In this document: positions 1-7,898 of the stretch, in pieces
Numbering within the stretch: the first letter of the stretch is position 1
Layout of the letters: every line of letters begins with the position of its first letter
Assembly (NCBI RefSeq): GCF_018861065.1
Contig: NZ_JAHKQO010000007.1
Coordinates: forward strand, 1-64,000
Length of the DNA stretch: 64,000 nt
Direction: 5' to 3'
DNA from: Paraglaciecola arctica
GTDB lineage: Bacteria > Pseudomonadota > Gammaproteobacteria > Enterobacterales > Alteromonadaceae
The notes under the pieces: generated by a model
What the model was told of the DNA's origin: nothing
The model's database searches: none
The model's input: the letters and a program-made list of their open reading frames with translations, nothing else
Made by a program: the position numbers and the translations under genes

Positions 1-18
1 CCTCGGTGGCCTTTTTTT
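1..18 (+). terminator. Right half of a terminator cut by the window edge
   Basis: The window opens with the right arm of what looks like a GC-rich hairpin (CTCG loop, then GTGGCC) followed by seven T. The core closely matches the complete terminator at 212-233. The left arm lies outside the window, so this is an inference from the second copy. It would end a rightward transcript from the unseen neighbour. Confidence 0.5.
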
Positions 19-43
19 AATGGCGCCAGTTCCTATTGTGCGG

Positions 44-202
44 CCCCAAGGGGATACTTCCGTGACTATTTTGCCGGGAGCAAAATAGAACATCGTCGCT
101 TTTGACGATGGCCCGAAGGGCGAAGGGCAGGAAGCCCGGAGTAACGTGGCCAGTAGGTGCTGGCGTAGTAGCTAAAATCCTATAATTAGCCCAATAAGCT
201 AA
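44..202. other. Chain of short perfect hairpins, no gene recognised
   Basis: This stretch between two similar terminators is packed with perfect inverted repeats. They pair CTATTTTGC with GCAAAATAG (66-74/80-88), CATCGTC with GACGATG (91-97/104-110), GCCC with GGGC (111-121), GGGC with GCCC (125-137), GCCAG with CTGGC (149-164) and TTAGC with GCTAA (186-202). A CCCC/GGGG pair at 44-53 has a loop too tight to fold fully. A 66-codon reading frame exists on the minus strand, but its composition simply reflects the hairpins. It could be a structured RNA, a repeat of REP/MITE type, or a decayed element. I do not recognise it as RNase P RNA, 6S RNA or tmRNA. Confidence 0.5.
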
Positions 203-211
203 TACAAGAAA

Positions 212-233
212 GGTCACCTCGGTGACCTTTTTT
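212..233 (+). terminator. Rho-independent terminator, probably bidirectional
   Basis: A perfect 6-bp stem, GGTCAC with GTGACC, closes a CTCG tetraloop and is followed by six T on the plus strand. Flanking A/T bases extend the stem, and the minus strand also has a T-rich tail. It therefore probably ends both a rightward transcript from the left and the leftward transcript of the lipoprotein gene ending at 255. Confidence 0.8.
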
Positions 234-254
234 ATGTCTAAAATATCTTAATAA

Positions 255-3134
255 TTAGTCTGGTTCACATTGATCCTTATTGGTTTCTTCTGCTGTAACT
301 GTAAATGCGAATAACAATTGCCCGGCTAATTCCAATACCGCCTCGCTGGGTACGTGCCTAGCACCAATCACTTCAATACTATAATCCCCATAGGTAAATA
401 TATTTAGGAATAAATACATTAGGCCTTGTGCATTTAATACGATTTCTTCTTCCACTACAGAACCGTCTGGGGTGGTAATGGCAATAGTTAACGCAATATC
501 AATAAATTCTGATTTATCTAAGATGTTTGCCGCTAACAACCATTCCATAATACTGGGTGAGTTTTTACCGTGGTCTGTGTGGTTGACACAGACTTTGGTT
601 TCTTCAGGAGCAAAACTAATTTGTTCAGCTAGCGTTTCAAATGAGCCTGATTCTGCCACGGTATAACCTAAGCGTTTATGTTCAGCATCTGTATACTCAA
701 TACGAATATGTGATTCAGGGTTAATGCCTTGGGGGGCAATTGTGAATATCAGTTCATCTTTAATTGGATTGTCACTAAATACCCGAACACCGCCTGGTAT
801 ATCTTCAATTTGTAAGCCTTCAGGTAAGCCCTCAGGAAATGTAAAATCGATCCAGCGTGGTTTTTGTAAGCCTAATATAAATTCAAAATCATATATTTGC
901 CCCACCAAATCATCGGGTAAATCTAACAAAATTTGATACTGACCGTCGCCTTTTAGTTGATACAAGCTATTGGTAGCAAAGCGTGTAGTTTGTTCGTGAA
1001 CATGAATATTTTTTGTGGCTTCTTGTTCTTCAGCTAGTTTGTCGTCAGCGGCAGTAGCGGCCTCAGCAGCGGCGTTCCAACTATCGGTATCTATACCGAC
1101 TAGATTGTCTAAGAATGTCATTTCATCAGTAGCGAAATATTTTCCATCTGCACCGAGTCGGTTAAAGTGTTTGGTATCTTCGCTTGAGCCGGTGTAGATG
1201 TTTTCTACCAAGTCTTTCACATTGGGTACAAACCCACCACTGAAGCACGAGACCATTTCCATCATGATGTGTACACCACCATCAGATAAAGGTTTCAGCA
1301 AATCTCTAAAAGCATCGTCCCACAGCACTTCTTTGCCCCAAAGATTGATACCTTCGTGGAAAGCTATTTGATCGGTTTTATCGCCATCCAAATTCCAGTC
1401 GACACCGCCGTCAATGATATCGATAAAATAATCGCCGTTAATATCGCGGCCCATTTCTTGCCATGCTTCGCCAACTAAGCGCTCTGCTACATAACGCTCA
1501 CCGTCCCAGCGGAGTAGCACATCGTTTTTGCCATCACCATCGGTATCCCAACTGTTGCTATAATAGACTCTATCGCCAAGCGAGCGGTCGATTAACCAAG
1601 AGACCGGAATACCCCAATCGCTATCTGTGGTATCACCGTCACCGTTAATATCTAAACCGCCTAACTCGGTTTCACTTACTATATTGTCGCCATTAGAGTT
1701 TTCACCGCGGTATATCCACTGCTCTCCATTCCATTTATAGACAAAGACATTGCCTGTTTCATCTTTCTTAATGAGCCAAGTTTGTTCTTGAAACACAAAG
1801 GAGTCAGAGATAACTCGGGTTTTAGTCCTTGCATCAAACGTAAAAGTATTTTCATCATGCAATTTACCATTGTTGGCTTCGTCCCCTGAAAAAGCAGGAC
1901 GCGCACCTACATATCCTTGTTGTTGGTTATTTCCTATGCCATGGTCGGTGACAAATATGGTTAAGGTGCAACTACCAGGCATGTCATTGGCAAGCTTTTC
2001 AAAATGCGCTTTGATTTCTTCGTTTGTGGTTTTTTGGTCAACTATATTGCTACCGTTAACTGATATCTCGCCACCGTCGTTATAAAATACTTCTATTTGC
2101 TCATCTGTAAACCCTAAGTCTTTCATTTTATTGAACTTGGCGACCACATTGTTTTCATAACGTTTGTGATTGTTGGACTTATCTACCCCCCCACTGATGA
2201 TCACAGCACGATCACAATCCTGCGCTTGTGTGCCGGTTAATTGGGTTTTAAATTGAGGTGTCGGTAATGTGGCAAATAAGTCACTTTCCGGGTAATTGTG
2301 CTGTAAGTCGGATGTTTTTGGTGAATTTTCAGGGGATAAGTTAAACTTTAAGAAGATATTGTCCCATGAATTATTTTGCTCAAAGGGTTTAAGTAATGAA
2401 TACTTTTCAACTGTAATTAAAGGTGTTGGTTGTATAGACATTTCGCCCGATTCTGTGGCGTAATCTTTAATTTCTCCGTAAACCATAATCATATCACCTT
2501 GCCAAGAATCAGGCGGCAACACCCCATCAAGACGTAAAAAAGTGTGATGAGGAAAGGCTTCATCGACTTCTAAGCGCAGCACGTTATCCACTAAAAATGC
2601 GTCACCATCTTCATTGATATCGGTGTTGCCGAAGTAACCCATCACCCAGACTTTGTCGCCTAAACGCTGCTGATATTCAAAATACAATTCATTGATCAAA
2701 AGTGAATCTTCTAGCAATGCCGTGGCTACTTCGTTGCCCTTCACTGGGTTAACTACGACTTCTGTTGTGGCAGTAGCTGTTGCACCATCATTGTCGCTAA
2801 TGGTGACTTGAAACATGAGGGTTTCTAACGCGTTTAAGGTTGGTGAGGTAAAGGTTGGTGAAACTACAGAGTTATCAGATAGGGCTACTGCAGTACCAGC
2901 ACTTTGGCTCCATTGATAACTCACAATAGTGCCATCAGAATCGTTACTTGCGCTGGCATCTAGAGTGACTAACACCGCTTTATCGACACTTTGATTACTA
3001 CCTGCATTGGCAATAGGGGGAATATTGCTGTTTTCAGAGAGCGAGCTGTCGTTATCACTGCTCCCACAGGCTAATAAAGAAATAAAAAAGGCGATAACGA
3101 CTAGCCTAATGAGTAGATGTTTTTTAGCTTTCAT
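255..3134 (-). CDS. PKD-domain lipoprotein with a clan CD (legumain/caspase-like) peptidase core
   Basis: Predicted surface or periplasmic lipoprotein of 959 residues. The start at 3134 is preferred over an upstream one because AAGGA lies 5 nt before it and the product then begins with a lipoprotein signal whose lipobox is LLAC (Cys23). A PKD-type beta domain spans about residues 38-130. From about 305 the sequence reads like a C13/caspase-type alpha/beta fold: AVIISGG, a hydrophobic strand ending in TDHG (His398), and a second strand ending in VSCFSGG (Cys630). Between His and Cys lies about 230 residues, far more than usual for clan CD, and this insert contains several Asp-rich calcium-loop-like motifs (DINGDGD, DTDGDGKND, NLDGDKTD). 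The C-terminal 250 residues look beta-rich. Peptidase activity is inferred from the dyad and its context. The gene lies downstream of a membrane-tethered regulator on the same strand. Confidence 0.75.
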   Translation of the reverse strand: MKAKKHLLIRLVVIAFFISLLACGSSDNDSSLSENSNIPPIANAGSNQSVDKAVLVTLDASASNDSDGTIVSYQWSQSAGTAVALSDNSVVSPTFTSPTLNALETLMFQVTISDNDGATATATTEVVVNPVKGNEVATALLEDSLLINELYFEYQQRLGDKVWVMGYFGNTDINEDGDAFLVDNVLRLEVDEAFPHHTFLRLDGVLPPDSWQGDMIMVYGEIKDYATESGEMSIQPTPLITVEKYSLLKPFEQNNSWDNIFLKFNLSPENSPKTSDLQHNYPESDLFATLPTPQFKTQLTGTQAQDCDRAVIISGGVDKSNNHKRYENNVVAKFNKMKDLGFTDEQIEVFYNDGGEISVNGSNIVDQKTTNEEIKAHFEKLANDMPGSCTLTIFVTDHGIGNNQQQGYVGARPAFSGDEANNGKLHDENTFTFDARTKTRVISDSFVFQEQTWLIKKDETGNVFVYKWNGEQWIYRGENSNGDNIVSETELGGLDINGDGDTTDSDWGIPVSWLIDRSLGDRVYYSNSWDTDGDGKNDVLLRWDGERYVAERLVGEAWQEMGRDINGDYFIDIIDGGVDWNLDGDKTDQIAFHEGINLWGKEVLWDDAFRDLLKPLSDGGVHIMMEMVSCFSGGFVPNVKDLVENIYTGSSEDTKHFNRLGADGKYFATDEMTFLDNLVGIDTDSWNAAAEAATAADDKLAEEQEATKNIHVHEQTTRFATNSLYQLKGDGQYQILLDLPDDLVGQIYDFEFILGLQKPRWIDFTFPEGLPEGLQIEDIPGGVRVFSDNPIKDELIFTIAPQGINPESHIRIEYTDAEHKRLGYTVAESGSFETLAEQISFAPEETKVCVNHTDHGKNSPSIMEWLLAANILDKSEFIDIALTIAITTPDGSVVEEEIVLNAQGLMYLFLNIFTYGDYSIEVIGARHVPSEAVLELAGQLLFAFTVTAEETNKDQCEPD

Positions 3135-3269
3135 GAAATCCTTCCAAACAAGCCTTAACTTGAAATTAATTAAACGCCAAATGGCCATTCCAGATGGCAC
3201 TTAAAGATATAAGTCAGCTTGATAGATTTGTTTTTGAAAGCTTTTGAAAAGTTGTGAAAGTAAGTTAAA

Positions 3270-4154
3270 TCAACCGCTTATATTGAAAGTGGCAGCGGTT
3301 TTTGGCTCGTTTTCAAAAAACGGCAAAACTAATTGGTAAAGTTTCTGGGCTTCGACTGCGACCCCCTGACCTTGGTATTGCTCAATAATGTTCTGCTGAG
3401 TTTGGGTAAGCACTATGGTGTAAAACAAAAAAGGGGTGTGGTTATTTTTCTCCCGTAGAGATTTAAGCAAGTTGAGCCCGGCTAATACTTCGCCATCGCG
3501 ACCCATATCAGAAATAATGACATCAAATTCATACAGCTCAAGGCTGGTGAGTGCTTCCTCAGTGCTATTAACTTGATAAACAGTGATGTTTTGCTTTTCT
3601 AGATAACGTTTCTCAGTAAGATTGTTATGAGGGTTATCGTCTACCCATAGAAGACGTCCAATCGAATCTACTGGTTCACTTTTTTGTAATGGTTGCGGCT
3701 GATTGCTAACTAAAAGCCAAGCTACGCCACATATCAACATTAAACCTGCAAATAATGTCCATTTTCCTTGTGTACTCATCATAAATGGTAGGGCTGGTGT
3801 ATGTTTAATTTTAGTTTGCACAGGTTGCGCTTCTATTTTTACAATTTGGTCTCCTAGGTCGCTAGCTAAACGATATCCTCGACCATGTAAGGTTTGAATC
3901 ACTTCTTGCTGATAACCATATTGTTTAAAAAGTTGTCGAGCTTCTGACACTAATTTAGAAATAGACCAATCAGACACTACAGTATCAGGCCAGAGTGTTT
4001 CAATAAGTGCACTTTTGCTGCAATGATTGGGGTAATGATTAACTAGTTCAATGAACAAGTCAGGCAAGCGTTGGTCTGCCTTCACTACTTTGTTGTGAAT
4101 GCTTAACTGTTTACTCAGAGTATTGATTTCAAAACAAGCAATTTGATATATCAT
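3270..4154 (-). CDS. Membrane-tethered winged-helix regulator with C-terminal receiver-like domain
   Basis: A 294-residue protein with three parts. Residues 1-98 form an OmpR/ToxR-type winged helix (SDWSISKLVSEARQ, then the wing HGRGYRL). Residues 132-150 are a hydrophobic membrane segment. Residues 167-285 resemble a two-component receiver: LLWVDDNP with the acidic pair Asp172-Asp173, a DVIISDMGR strand with the candidate phospho-acceptor Asp216, a Thr near 246 and a Lys near 271. A single membrane pass would put the receiver outside the cytoplasm, which is odd for a phospho-acceptor domain. Either it is not phosphorylated, the segment is not a true span, or the family has another use. It is transcribed toward the clan CD lipoprotein gene, about 135 bp away, and may control it (inference). 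Confidence 0.75.
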   Translation of the reverse strand: MIYQIACFEINTLSKQLSIHNKVVKADQRLPDLFIELVNHYPNHCSKSALIETLWPDTVVSDWSISKLVSEARQLFKQYGYQQEVIQTLHGRGYRLASDLGDQIVKIEAQPVQTKIKHTPALPFMMSTQGKWTLFAGLMLICGVAWLLVSNQPQPLQKSEPVDSIGRLLWVDDNPHNNLTEKRYLEKQNITVYQVNSTEEALTSLELYEFDVIISDMGRDGEVLAGLNLLKSLREKNNHTPFLFYTIVLTQTQQNIIEQYQGQGVAVEAQKLYQLVLPFFENEPKTAATFNISG

Positions 4155-4448
4155 ATTAATTAACGCTTAAGGGGTAATACCATCATAGCCCTAAACTTTA
4201 ATCAGATCTAATGCACTACAAAGCATATGAATTGATGTCGAGTTGTTGACCAATAGTTAGTTTTTTCAAAGCGGCAGACTGATTTTCGTGTGTTGTTTAA
4301 TGTTATTGGCAAAGACTAACGGGTCAAGCAAAATAATGGCGCAAGGTTGCTAGCCATATTTTTAATAAAAGGCTTAAATAAAATTTTAGACTCAGAAGAG
4401 ATGCAACGCTTCTAAGTGTCAATTAATCATCTTATTAGGAAGGTAAAC

Positions 4449-5501
4449 ATGCAATATAGCGTGCTAGGTAGTAGTGGGGTAAAAGTCTCGAGAGTGTGCT
4501 TAGGTAGTATGACTTGGGGATTACAAAATTCGCAAGTAGAAGCAAATGAACAAATCGAATACGCCTTAAACCAAGGCGTAAATTTTATTGATACAGCTGA
4601 GCTATACCCAGTTCCACCTTCCGAGGATAAATATGGTGGAACTGAAACCATAATTGGAAACTGGCTCGCTCAGAATCCGACTCGACGAAAGGATTTAATA
4701 CTCGCCAGTAAAATAGTGGGTCCTGGATTGCCTTACATTCGAGGTGGCTCAAAAATTACAGGTGAAAGTGTTATCGAAGCGGTTGATGCTTCACTAAAGC
4801 GCTTACAAACTAGTTATATTGACCTATTCCAATTGCATTGGCCAAACCGTCTTTCTCCGCATTTTTCCAAACATTGGCCGGGAAAAGTCAAGTTTTCTAG
4901 CGTTGAGACTGAGCAAGAAACCAACGGCATGTTGGAGATCTTACAAGCCCTTGATAGTTGTGTGAAAGCAGGAAAAATTCGTTTTTGTGGCTTATCAAAT
5001 GAAACGCCTTGGGGCATCAATGCTTATCTGAAGTTAAGTCAACAATATGCCTTACCAAGAATGGTATCGGTTCAAAACGAATTCAGTTTATTACATGCCA
5101 AAGATTGGCCGTATTTAATCGAGAATTGTGTCCGTGAAGACTTAGCCTACTTGCCTTGGTCCCCATTAGCGGGTGGGGTATTAAGTGGCAAGTATTTACA
5201 AGGTAACTTGCCCAAAGGTAGCCGTTGGACCTTTGAACAAAGAAATGGCATTTTCCGTGATACGCCCGCTACTCATGGGGCTACTGCAAGGTATGTAGAT
5301 CTAGCGAAAACTTATAAACTCACGCCTTCGCAACTTGCTTTAGCTTGGTGTGATCAAGTGGATGGCGTCACTTCAACAATAATTGGTGCCACCAATATGG
5401 TGCAATTAAAAGAAAACATTGCCGCTTTTAGCAACCCACTATCACAGGAACTTGTATCTGCTGTTGGGCAAGTGTTTAGGGAATATCCAGTTCCATTTTA
5501 A
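4449..5501 (+). CDS. tas: Aldo/keto reductase, Tas family
   Basis: A 350-residue NADPH-dependent aldo/keto reductase close in length and sequence to E. coli Tas. The start at 4449 is chosen because AGGAAGG lies 5 nt upstream and the protein then begins MQYSVLG as Tas does; a frame extension of 11 codons upstream has no such support. The family's catalytic tetrad is visible: Asp48, Tyr53, Lys88 and His130 (FIDTAELYP, LASKIVG, LFQLHWPN). The physiological substrate is unknown; Tas was named for suppressing a tyrosine requirement in starved E. coli. It is divergent from the winged-helix regulator with about 290 bp between them. Confidence 0.9.
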   Translation: MQYSVLGSSGVKVSRVCLGSMTWGLQNSQVEANEQIEYALNQGVNFIDTAELYPVPPSEDKYGGTETIIGNWLAQNPTRRKDLILASKIVGPGLPYIRGGSKITGESVIEAVDASLKRLQTSYIDLFQLHWPNRLSPHFSKHWPGKVKFSSVETEQETNGMLEILQALDSCVKAGKIRFCGLSNETPWGINAYLKLSQQYALPRMVSVQNEFSLLHAKDWPYLIENCVREDLAYLPWSPLAGGVLSGKYLQGNLPKGSRWTFEQRNGIFRDTPATHGATARYVDLAKTYKLTPSQLALAWCDQVDGVTSTIIGATNMVQLKENIAAFSNPLSQELVSAVGQVFREYPVPF

Positions 5502-5510
5502 GCTTTAGAC

Positions 5511-5556
5511 CTATAACACCCCGTTGTTTTGATATTCGAATTCTGAGGTGTTATAG
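5511..5556 (+). terminator. Hairpin downstream of tas
   Basis: A perfect 10-bp inverted repeat (CTATAACACC with GGTGTTATAG) with a 26-nt loop begins 10 nt after the tas stop codon. There is no T run after it, so it is either a weak terminator or a 3'-end stabilising structure. Confidence 0.45.
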
Positions 5557-5682
5557 GTAGCTATCCATGGTTAAGCGGTCGCAGTGCGCAATTACAAATT
5601 GATGCAAGTGATAGCTTTGTAATGCCGTAGATCTATTTTATTCTAATGCTACGAACAGTAACAAAAGAAGACATCTCTAATT

Positions 5683-6474
5683 ATGATTTTTAAAAACAAC
5701 CCCTTTGTTTTTGCTACCGCTTTATTTGCTCTGTTGTCGTTTAATGTACACAGCACAATAGTAGAAATACGTACCTCACTTGGTGTGGTTGAAGTGAATT
5801 TGTTTGATAATACAACCCCTGCCACAGTCGATAATTTTTTAAGTTACGTTAATTCTGGCGCCTACTTTAATAACGTAGTGCATAGATCTGTAGGTGGATT
5901 TATCGTGCAAGCAGGTGGATACCAATACAATGGGCCAATAACCGGTAGTTTCGCCCTCGACGAAATCGAAAAAGGTAGTTCGGTTGTCAACGAACCCAAG
6001 TTGTCTAACGTTCGTGGCACGATCGCTATGGCGAAATTAAGCAATCAAGCGAACAGTGCGACTTCAGAATGGTTCATTAACTTGTCAGATAATAGCGCAA
6101 ATTTAGATTTGCAAAATAGCGGTTTTACGGTGTTTGGGCAAGTAACAGACGAGGGAATGCAAGTAATCGATGCTATTGCTGAATTAAGTTTGATGAATGC
6201 TGGCGGCGCTTTTAGTGATCTACCGATCCGAAACTATACGCAAGCAGACGTTGATAATGATGAAGCCATTACCGATGAAAATTTGGTGATCATTTCCGAC
6301 ATAGTTGTCATTGATGCACAAGCCGCTACGGCTGCCAACCTCAACCCAGCGGCTAATACTCTAATTACAGCGACCAATGGTAGTGGTGATTCAGGTTCCG
6401 GTGGTGGCGCTTTTGGCTGGTTATTGTTGCTAGGTCTCGCAATGGTTTATAGAAATAGACGACTGAAGTTGTAA
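5683..6474 (+). CDS. Secreted cyclophilin-type peptidyl-prolyl isomerase with GlyGly-CTERM tail
   Basis: A 263-residue protein: signal peptide (about 1-24), a cyclophilin domain (about 25-215) and a C-terminal sorting tail. The isomerase core shows VVHRSVGGFIVQAGG with catalytic-type Arg68 and Gln76, and TSEWFINLSDN. The last 30 residues are a Gly/Ser-rich linker, a hydrophobic helix (AFGWLLLLGLAMVY) and a basic end (RNRR). That layout matches the GlyGly-CTERM signal recognised by rhombosortase, whose substrates are normally exported by type II secretion and released or anchored at the cell surface. So this isomerase probably acts on the outer surface rather than in the periplasm like E. coli PpiA. 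The gene is monocistronic, with a terminator at 6539. Confidence 0.9.
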   Translation: MIFKNNPFVFATALFALLSFNVHSTIVEIRTSLGVVEVNLFDNTTPATVDNFLSYVNSGAYFNNVVHRSVGGFIVQAGGYQYNGPITGSFALDEIEKGSSVVNEPKLSNVRGTIAMAKLSNQANSATSEWFINLSDNSANLDLQNSGFTVFGQVTDEGMQVIDAIAELSLMNAGGAFSDLPIRNYTQADVDNDEAITDENLVIISDIVVIDAQAATAANLNPAANTLITATNGSGDSGSGGGAFGWLLLLGLAMVYRNRRLKL

Positions 6475-6538
6475 TTAACGCGGTTACTCTTCACGCTTAA
6501 TATGTTGCAGCGACAAGAGTGCGGCATGTATCGTTCGC

Positions 6539-6559
6539 GGGCAGTGTAGCTGCCCTTTT
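6539..6559 (+). terminator. Terminator of the cyclophilin gene
   Basis: The inverted repeat GGGCAG/CTGCCC with a 5-nt loop is followed by TTTT. It is 64 bp past the cyclophilin stop codon on the plus strand. Confidence 0.65.
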
Positions 6560-6905
6560 ACGGCCTCTAGCGACGTCATAAAAAGGTAGTAATAGAATGT
6601 TTAATGGTGTGCTTACAAGTCGTTAGAGCGCGCTATCACGTCAAAACGATTCGTTAATAGCCAACACCGCTTTGTGATTCAGAGCGGCTAATAAAATGCT
6701 TCAAAACCCTTATAGTCGCTTGGCCTGTTTAGTCGAGCTACGACATCATTCCTGATAAATTTAAGAAAACAAAGATTGCTAACTAACCTGATGTGATGGT
6801 CTCCTCCCACCTTAACGGCATCTTCTATTAACGGGTTGGGTGTGTCTAAGGTATTTTTGAAGAACTCAGGGTAGGGATTTACATGTTGATATCGCAGTTT
6901 TATCA
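6560..6905. other. Intergenic stretch without a recognisable gene
   Basis: This region lies between the convergent isomerase genes. It holds a small CCGCT/AGCGG hairpin (6667-6687) and a minus-strand frame of 78 codons (6688-6924) with no ribosome-binding site and no family I recognise. That frame would start inside the hairpin that follows fkpA. I see nothing else supportable. Confidence 0.4.
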
Positions 6906-6945
6906 AACTGCAAGCCTCACACAAATACAGGCAAGGCTTGCAGTT
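6906..6945 (-). terminator. Hairpin at the 3' end of fkpA
   Basis: A perfect 12-bp inverted repeat, AACTGCAAGCCT with AGGCTTGCAGTT and a 16-nt loop, begins 6 bp after the fkpA stop in the direction of transcription. The T tail is weak (TTGAT), so termination efficiency is uncertain. Confidence 0.6.
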
Positions 6946-6951
6946 AATATG

Positions 6952-7701
6952 TTATTTTATTTCGATTAGCTCAACTTCAAATAACAAAGTAGCATCAGGA
7001 CCTATAGTTGGACCGCTACCTTTTGCTCCATAAGCTAGATCAGATGGAATAGCTAGTTCAAACTTGTCACCTACATTCATTAATTGTAGGGCTTCTACCC
7101 AACCTTTAATTACGCCTGTCACTGGGAATTCAGCGGGTTGGCCTCTTTTGTAAGAGCTGTCAAATTCAGTGCCGTCAGTCAACGTACCAGAATAATGCAC
7201 CACAACAGTTTTATCTGAAGTTGGCATTTCACCATCACCGGCTACGATTTCTTTATATTGTAAACCACTTTCTGTTACCACTACGCCTTCTTTTTTAGCG
7301 TTTGCTTCAAGATAGGCCTGCCCATCCGCTTTATTTTTAGCGCTGGCTTCTTGTTGTGCAAGTAGTTGTTTCTCTTGGGCTTGTTTCTGTACCGTTGCTA
7401 CTGCTTCTTGAATTTGTTCTTGAGTTAAGCGTGGATCTGCACCTGACATTACATCATTAACTGCCAAAACGAAGGCATCCACATCCAAAGAAAGTTCATC
7501 ATTCTTAAATTGACCGGCTAAGTTTGTTCCTACTATATAACTCAGTTTCTGCTCAAGAGTAGTTAAAGCGCTATCAGTTGCAGCATCGCCTGCAACCTCT
7601 GGAGCTTCTGCTGTTTTAGATTCTGGTGTTGTTTTGTCATTGCCACATGCAGCTAAAAATAAAGAAGATGCCGTCAAAAAAGCAAGAGTGTTTAATTTCA
7701 T
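6952..7701 (-). CDS. fkpA: FKBP-type peptidyl-prolyl isomerase, FkpA-like lipoprotein
   Basis: A 249-residue periplasmic folding catalyst. It starts with a lipoprotein signal (lipobox LAAC, Cys19), unlike E. coli FkpA, which is soluble. A helical FKBP_N dimerisation domain follows (about 50-140, starting LEQKLSYIVGTNLA), then a C-terminal FKBP domain (about 145-249) with VVVHYSGTLTDGTEFDSSY, GWVEALQLM and IPSDLAYGAKG. It belongs to the FkpA/Mip class. It is transcribed after the EF-G gene, but a strong terminator separates them. It converges with the secreted cyclophilin gene, so two unrelated prolyl isomerases sit side by side. Confidence 0.9.
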   Translation of the reverse strand: MKLNTLAFLTASSLFLAACGNDKTTPESKTAEAPEVAGDAATDSALTTLEQKLSYIVGTNLAGQFKNDELSLDVDAFVLAVNDVMSGADPRLTQEQIQEAVATVQKQAQEKQLLAQQEASAKNKADGQAYLEANAKKEGVVVTESGLQYKEIVAGDGEMPTSDKTVVVHYSGTLTDGTEFDSSYKRGQPAEFPVTGVIKGWVEALQLMNVGDKFELAIPSDLAYGAKGSGPTIGPDATLLFEVELIEIK

Positions 7702-7845
7702 GTATTTTTCCTATTTTGGGATGGGATTAATGGGTGTAGATAAACTGACCTATTAATTTAAAATCATAAAGAGCAGAATTATTTATGTCATAGCTACCAT
7801 ATGGTGCCGAGTCACAGTATTCAAGCCTAAAGGGAAGATAAGATC

Positions 7846-7882
7846 AAAAAAGCCCCATTAATTCATATTAATAGGGCTTTTT
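7846..7882 (-). terminator. Bidirectional terminator between fusA and fkpA
   Basis: A near-perfect stem pairs AAAAAGCCC and ATTAAT with ATTAAT and GGGCTTTTT. The A run on one side becomes the T tail on the other strand. It begins 17 bp after the EF-G stop codon and would end that transcript. Confidence 0.85.
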
Positions 7883-7898
7883 AAATCAATTAAATAAT

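Noticed and set aside
17-217. Minus-strand frame of 66 codons across the hairpin chain
   Set aside because: No ribosome-binding site or recognisable family; the reading frame exists only because the hairpins lack stops, and the DNA is better explained as structured RNA or repeat.
5530-5540. TTCGAAT reminiscent of a tRNA T-arm
   Set aside because: It is in the loop of the tas hairpin and no cloverleaf or CCA end can be built around it.
6688-6924. Minus-strand frame of 78 codons between the cyclophilin and fkpA
   Set aside because: Starts inside the fkpA terminator hairpin, lacks a ribosome-binding site, and resembles no known family.
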